From Enterobacteriaceae bacterium 89 (GTDB lineage: Bacteria; Pseudomonadota; Gammaproteobacteria; Enterobacterales; Enterobacteriaceae), in contig RQJH01000003.1 of NCBI GenBank assembly GCA_014156375.1, forward strand, positions 930,001 to 994,000: a stretch of DNA of 64,000 nt, read 5' to 3'. The notes beneath the pieces were generated by a model. It did not search any database. It worked only from the letters and a program-made list of their open reading frames with translations, and had not been told where the DNA came from. Both the position numbers and the translations under genes were made by a program. Numbering within the stretch: position 1 is the stretch's first letter; the number at the start of each line of letters is the position of its first letter. Below are positions 60,858 through 64,000 of the stretch, one piece after another.

Positions 60858-61682
60858 TCAGTTCGCCAGCTCATTTTTATAGCTGGCTATCATATTTTTC
60901 AAATCATCAAGCACGTGCTGCGGTTTAAACGCCGGAATTAACGCGGACAGCTTATCAATATTGGTAACGGGGAACTCCTCACGAGGGAAATTACCTTCGT
61001 GCCAGTGAATCTGACACCCTGTTTCATGCTGAATCACATCCGCGATTTCTTGCGCAGTGATGTTAAACCCAGCCGCCACGTTATACACCTGCTTGTCGGT
61101 ATGCTCATGCTCGGCAAGCCACATGCACGCCTGTGCGACGTCGTTGACGGAGACGTAGTCTTTAGTGTACTGCGGCGCGACAAACATATTAATTTCGCCG
61201 TTATTAATGGCATGTCGAATGATGGATGGCAGGAACAGCGTACTGTTCAGCGCCAGCCCATAAACATTGCTCGGGCGGACAACGGTTACATTGCGGTCGC
61301 TTTTCAGACACAGCTCCTCTGCCACCAGTTTGGTCAGGTTGAAGAGCCTTCTGTTATCGTCATTCGAAACGACCAGATCGTCATGCTCGTTCGCGCTGTT
61401 GTTATTCATGTAAACACGTGTGGACGAAATATAGATAAGCTTTTCAAATTGAGCATTTTGCAGAAGACGCGATAACAATACGGTATTGGCTTCAAGTACC
61501 GAGAAATAACTCTTCGCGCAGTCTCCGTTACCGGCACAGTATATTACCTTACCAAGATCGCCTTCCAGTACCGGGCATACTTCACGTTCCGGAACAAAGA
61601 CATCGTGCCCCTGCCCTTTCAATAACGTAACAATGTGCGAGCCGATAAAACCTTTTCCGCCAATAACCGTATATTTAGCCAT
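60858..61682 (-). CDS. NAD(P)-dependent SDR, probable dTDP-4-dehydro-6-deoxyhexose reductase
   Basis: A 274-residue extended SDR. The Rossmann loop GGKGFIGSH, YISSTRVY with the Ser, VVRPSNVYGL and KDYVSVNDVA are recognisable. It takes the operon place normally held by rmlD after rfbB, rfbA and rfbC, but is not RmlD-like. A 4-ketoreductase making dTDP-6-deoxy-talose is the most likely role. Oddly, the position of the usual catalytic Tyr in YxxxK is Phe (FNLTK). The start overlaps the rfbC stop (TAATG). Confidence 0.75.
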   Translation of the reverse strand: MAKYTVIGGKGFIGSHIVTLLKGQGHDVFVPEREVCPVLEGDLGKVIYCAGNGDCAKSYFSVLEANTVLLSRLLQNAQFEKLIYISSTRVYMNNNSANEHDDLVVSNDDNRRLFNLTKLVAEELCLKSDRNVTVVRPSNVYGLALNSTLFLPSIIRHAINNGEINMFVAPQYTKDYVSVNDVAQACMWLAEHEHTDKQVYNVAAGFNITAQEIADVIQHETGCQIHWHEGNFPREEFPVTNIDKLSALIPAFKPQHVLDDLKNMIASYKNELAN

Positions 61683-62236
61683 TATTTCCAGCCTTTCAGT
61701 ATCTGTTCTTTAATGCTTGCTAGCTCAGGCAGAATGCGATCTTTCGCCGAAACGATGGGCTCCGTAACTGGCCACTCGATGCCCAACGCTGGGTCGTTCC
61801 AAATTAAGCCACCTTCATCAGTAGGATCGTAGTAATCCGTACATTTGTACTGGAAACTCGCCGTTTCACTCAATACACAGAAGCCGTGAGCAAACCCCGG
61901 AGGAATATAAAATTGCAGGAAGTTCTCTTCCGACAAAATGACAGCATGGTGCTGCCCAAACGTTGGAGAGTCCGGACGCAAGTCGACCGCAACATCGAAC
62001 ACCGAGCCCTCAGTAACAGAGACCAGTTTGCCCTGTGGCTTGTTTTTCTGGAAATGAAGGCCACGAAGCACATTTTGTGTGGATTTAGACCGGTTATCCT
62101 GGACAAACTCCGGCGTGATACCCAGTTCCTGATAACGGCTTTTTTGATAAACTTCGAAGAAATAGCCACGTTCATCGCCAAATACACGAGGTTCAATGAC
62201 AACGGCGTCTTTTAAGCTGGTTTCAATAATTTTCAT
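61682..62236 (-). CDS. rfbC: dTDP-4-dehydrorhamnose 3,5-epimerase
   Basis: A 184-residue RmlC cupin. VFGDERGYFFEVY, FVQDNRSKS, the catalytic His in LRGLHFQ, PPGFAHGFCVLSE and the Tyr-containing YKCTDYYDP match Salmonella RmlC. It epimerises C3 and C5 of dTDP-4-dehydro-6-deoxyglucose, giving the L-configured keto intermediate. Its presence implies an L-sugar product (L-rhamnose or 6-deoxy-L-talose). Confidence 0.93.
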   Translation of the reverse strand: MKIIETSLKDAVVIEPRVFGDERGYFFEVYQKSRYQELGITPEFVQDNRSKSTQNVLRGLHFQKNKPQGKLVSVTEGSVFDVAVDLRPDSPTFGQHHAVILSEENFLQFYIPPGFAHGFCVLSETASFQYKCTDYYDPTDEGGLIWNDPALGIEWPVTEPIVSAKDRILPELASIKEQILKGWK

Positions 62237-62266
62237 ACATTATAAGTCGTTAATTTTTAAATAGAA

Positions 62267-63142
62267 TCAGTCTTTGGCTAAATGCTGCAAATATTTGCCG
62301 TAATCGTTTTTATTTAATGCTTTGGCTAATTTTGCTAACTGTTTTTTATCGATAAAGCCTTTACGGAAAGCAATCTCTTCCGGGCAGGAAACTTTCAGCC
62401 CCTGACGGGATTCTATCGTCTGAATAAAGTTACCCGCTTCGATCAGACTCTCGTGCGTACCGGTATCCAGCCATGCATATCCACGGCCCATGATGGCAAC
62501 GGAAAGCGCATTTTTATCGAGGTAAAGACGATTAATATCGGTGATTTCCAGCTCGCCGCGCGCTGAAGGTTTAAGCTGTTTTGCCATTTCAATGACGTCG
62601 TTATCATAGAAATAGAGCCCAGTTACCGCATAGTTACTTTTCGGCTTCAGTGGTTTTTCTTCCAGCGAGAGCGCTTTACCATTTTCATCAAAATCCACCA
62701 CACCGTAACGCTCAGGATCTTTAACGTGATACGCAAACACCGTTGCGCCTTTTTCCTGATTCATGGCCATTTCCAGCTCTTTTGGCAAATCATGACCATA
62801 GAACACGTTATCACCTAACACCAGAGCGCAAGGATCGTTGCCGATAAACTCCTCGCCGATAATAAACGCCTGTGCTAAACCATCCGGATTTTCCTGAACT
62901 TTATATTCAATATTCAGGCCCCATTTTTTACCGTCGCCAAGCAATTGCTCAAAGCGCGGGGTATCTTGCGGCGTGCTGATAATCAGGATATCGCGGATAC
63001 CGGCGAGCATCAGGGTGCTCAGCGGGTAATAAATCATAGGCTTGTCGTAGATTGGCAGCAGCTGCTTGCTGACAGCCATCGTCACTGGGTAAAGGCGAGT
63101 ACCTGAACCACCAGCTAAAATAATTCCTTTTCTATTTGACAT
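62267..63142 (-). CDS. rfbA: Glucose-1-phosphate thymidylyltransferase
   Basis: A 291-residue Rml[14 protein letters not shown] is the nucleotide loop, with [34 protein letters not shown] and [11 protein letters not shown]. It makes dTDP-glucose for the rfb pathway. It follows rfbB by 32 bases and precedes rfbC by 30. Confidence 0.96.
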   Translation of the reverse strand: MSNRKGIILAGGSGTRLYPVTMAVSKQLLPIYDKPMIYYPLSTLMLAGIRDILIISTPQDTPRFEQLLGDGKKWGLNIEYKVQENPDGLAQAFIIGEEFIGNDPCALVLGDNVFYGHDLPKELEMAMNQEKGATVFAYHVKDPERYGVVDFDENGKALSLEEKPLKPKSNYAVTGLYFYDNDVIEMAKQLKPSARGELEITDINRLYLDKNALSVAIMGRGYAWLDTGTHESLIEAGNFIQTIESRQGLKVSCPEEIAFRKGFIDKKQLAKLAKALNKNDYGKYLQHLAKD

Positions 63143-63174
63143 TTTTCTCAGCTCAAATCAGGGGGTTGAGATTA

Positions 63175-64000
63175 TTAGCGTTGTTCGTAGTTTTCGTTAA
63201 TCCAGTCCTGGTAAGCACCGCTGGTGATATTTTCTACCCACTCAAGATGATTCAAATACCAGTTAACGGTTTTCTTAATGCCGGACTCAAACGTCTCTTG
63301 AGGTTTCCAGCCAAGCTGTTGGGTAATTTTGCTGGCGTCAATCGCATAGCGGCGGTCGTGACCCGGACGATCGGCCACATAAGTGATTTGTTGGCTATAA
63401 GATGTTTCCTGCGGTTTTATTTCGTCGAGGATCTTACAGATGGTCTGGACCACTTCAAGGTTTTGCTTCTCGTTATAGCCACCAATATTGTACGTTTCAC
63501 CCACTTCGCCACGGGTAATCACTGCGTAAAGCGCACGGGCATGATCTTCAACAAATAGCCAGTCACGGATTTGGTCGCCTTTACCATAAATTGGCAAGGC
63601 CTTACCTTGCAGCGCATTGAGAATTACCAACGGAATCAATTTCTCAGGAAAATGATAAGGTCCATAGTTATTCGAGCAGTTGGTCACGATCGTCGGGAAA
63701 TTATACGTACGCTGCCAGGCGCGGACCAAATGGTCACTGGATGCTTTCGAAGCGGAATACGGACTACTCGGGGCATACGCTGTTTTTTCGGTGAACAGCG
63801 GCAGTTCGCATTTTTCTTTCCACTCGTCAGGATGTGGCAAATCGCCATACACTTCATCGGTAGAAATATGGTGGAAGCGGAAATTATCTTTTTGAGCCTC
63901 TTCAAGGCCCTGCCAGTATTTTCGAGCCGCTTCCAGCAAAACGTAAGTCCCGACAATGTTAGTTTCAATAAATGCGGCAGGACCAGTAATTGAGCGATCG
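63175..64000 (-). CDS. rfbB: dTDP-glucose 4,6-dehydratase (5' end outside window)
   Basis: The C-terminal 275 or so residues of RmlB. The frame is open to the edge and begins inside the conserved [27 protein letters not shown] contains the catalytic Thr-Asp-Glu, and [10 protein letters not shown] the Tyr-Lys pair. It forms dTDP-4-dehydro-6-deoxyglucose. It is the first rfb gene seen here; the N-terminus, galF and the JUMPstart promoter would lie beyond 64000. Confidence 0.95.
   Translation of the reverse strand, partial: DRSITGPAAFIETNIVGTYVLLEAARKYWQGLEEAQKDNFRFHHISTDEVYGDLPHPDEWKEKCELPLFTEKTAYAPSSPYSASKASSDHLVRAWQRTYNFPTIVTNCSNNYGPYHFPEKLIPLVILNALQGKALPIYGKGDQIRDWLFVEDHARALYAVITRGEVGETYNIGGYNEKQNLEVVQTICKILDEIKPQETSYSQQITYVADRPGHDRRYAIDASKITQQLGWKPQETFESGIKKTVNWYLNHLEWVENITSGAYQDWINENYEQR

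Overview
The window is a chromosomal segment of an enteric bacterium close to Enterobacter, Lelliottia or Leclercia. The evidence is near-E. coli gene content and order (cbl-nac, asn tRNAs, amn, yeeO, tmaR-yeeA-sbmC-dacD-sbcB, plaP-yeeY-yeeZ, hisLGDCBHAFI, wzzB-ugd-gnd), combined with features absent from E. coli K-12. These include a uge gene between wzzB and ugd, a puu cluster placed among tRNA-Asn genes, and a periplasmic molybdoenzyme.

Layout. 1-3.8 kb: a 5' portion of a Tat-exported molybdopterin oxidoreductase (minus), divergent from a MocA-like nucleotidyltransferase and an XdhC-like maturation factor. 3.8-6.2 kb: the nitrogen regulators cbl and nac, with a sigma-54 promoter and NtrC site, and tRNA-Asn. 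6.3-11.3 kb: amn, an M24 aminopeptidase P, an SSAT-like acetyltransferase, a frameshifted LysR gene bracketed by inverted 50-bp repeats, and a second, inverted tRNA-Asn. 11.4-19.1 kb: putrescine uptake and catabolism (puuP, puuA, divergent puuD-R-C-B) without puuE. 19.1-27.6 kb: the MATE exporter yeeO, a third tRNA-Asn, and a three-gene cyclic-di-GMP operon (two tandem cache/HAMP/GGDEF-EAL proteins and one diguanylate cyclase). 27.8-33 kb: tmaR, yeeA, sbmC, dacD, sbcB. 33.1-35.9 kb: an A+T-rich insertion between sbcB and plaP carrying an OpgB/MdoB-like phosphoglycerol transferase that appears split by one lost A. 35.9-39.4 kb: plaP, yeeY, yeeZ. 39.5-46.9 kb: the complete histidine operon with its attenuator. 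46.9-64 kb: the surface-polysaccharide region. It holds wzzB, uge, ugd, gnd and then, read on the minus strand from the window edge, an O-antigen cluster: rfbB-rfbA-rfbC, an SDR reductase, wzx, a GT2 transferase, wzy, two GT4 transferases, manC, manB.

How the parts work together. Putrescine enters through PuuP or PlaP and is oxidised through gamma-glutamylated intermediates to GABA. The nearby SSAT-like enzyme could acetylate polyamines. HisG to HisIE make histidine from PRPP, controlled by a leader peptide in which one of the usual seven His codons has become Asn. The O-antigen genes supply GDP-mannose and a dTDP-6-deoxyhexose, probably 6-deoxy-talose because rmlD is absent from the visible part and replaced by another SDR. 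They then assemble, flip (Wzx), polymerise (Wzy) and control the length (WzzB) of the repeat unit.

The most interesting parts are the O-antigen cluster with its unusual SDR, the A+T-rich OpgB-like locus, the cyclic-di-GMP operon, the altered his leader, and the signs of rearrangement around the repeated tRNA-Asn genes.
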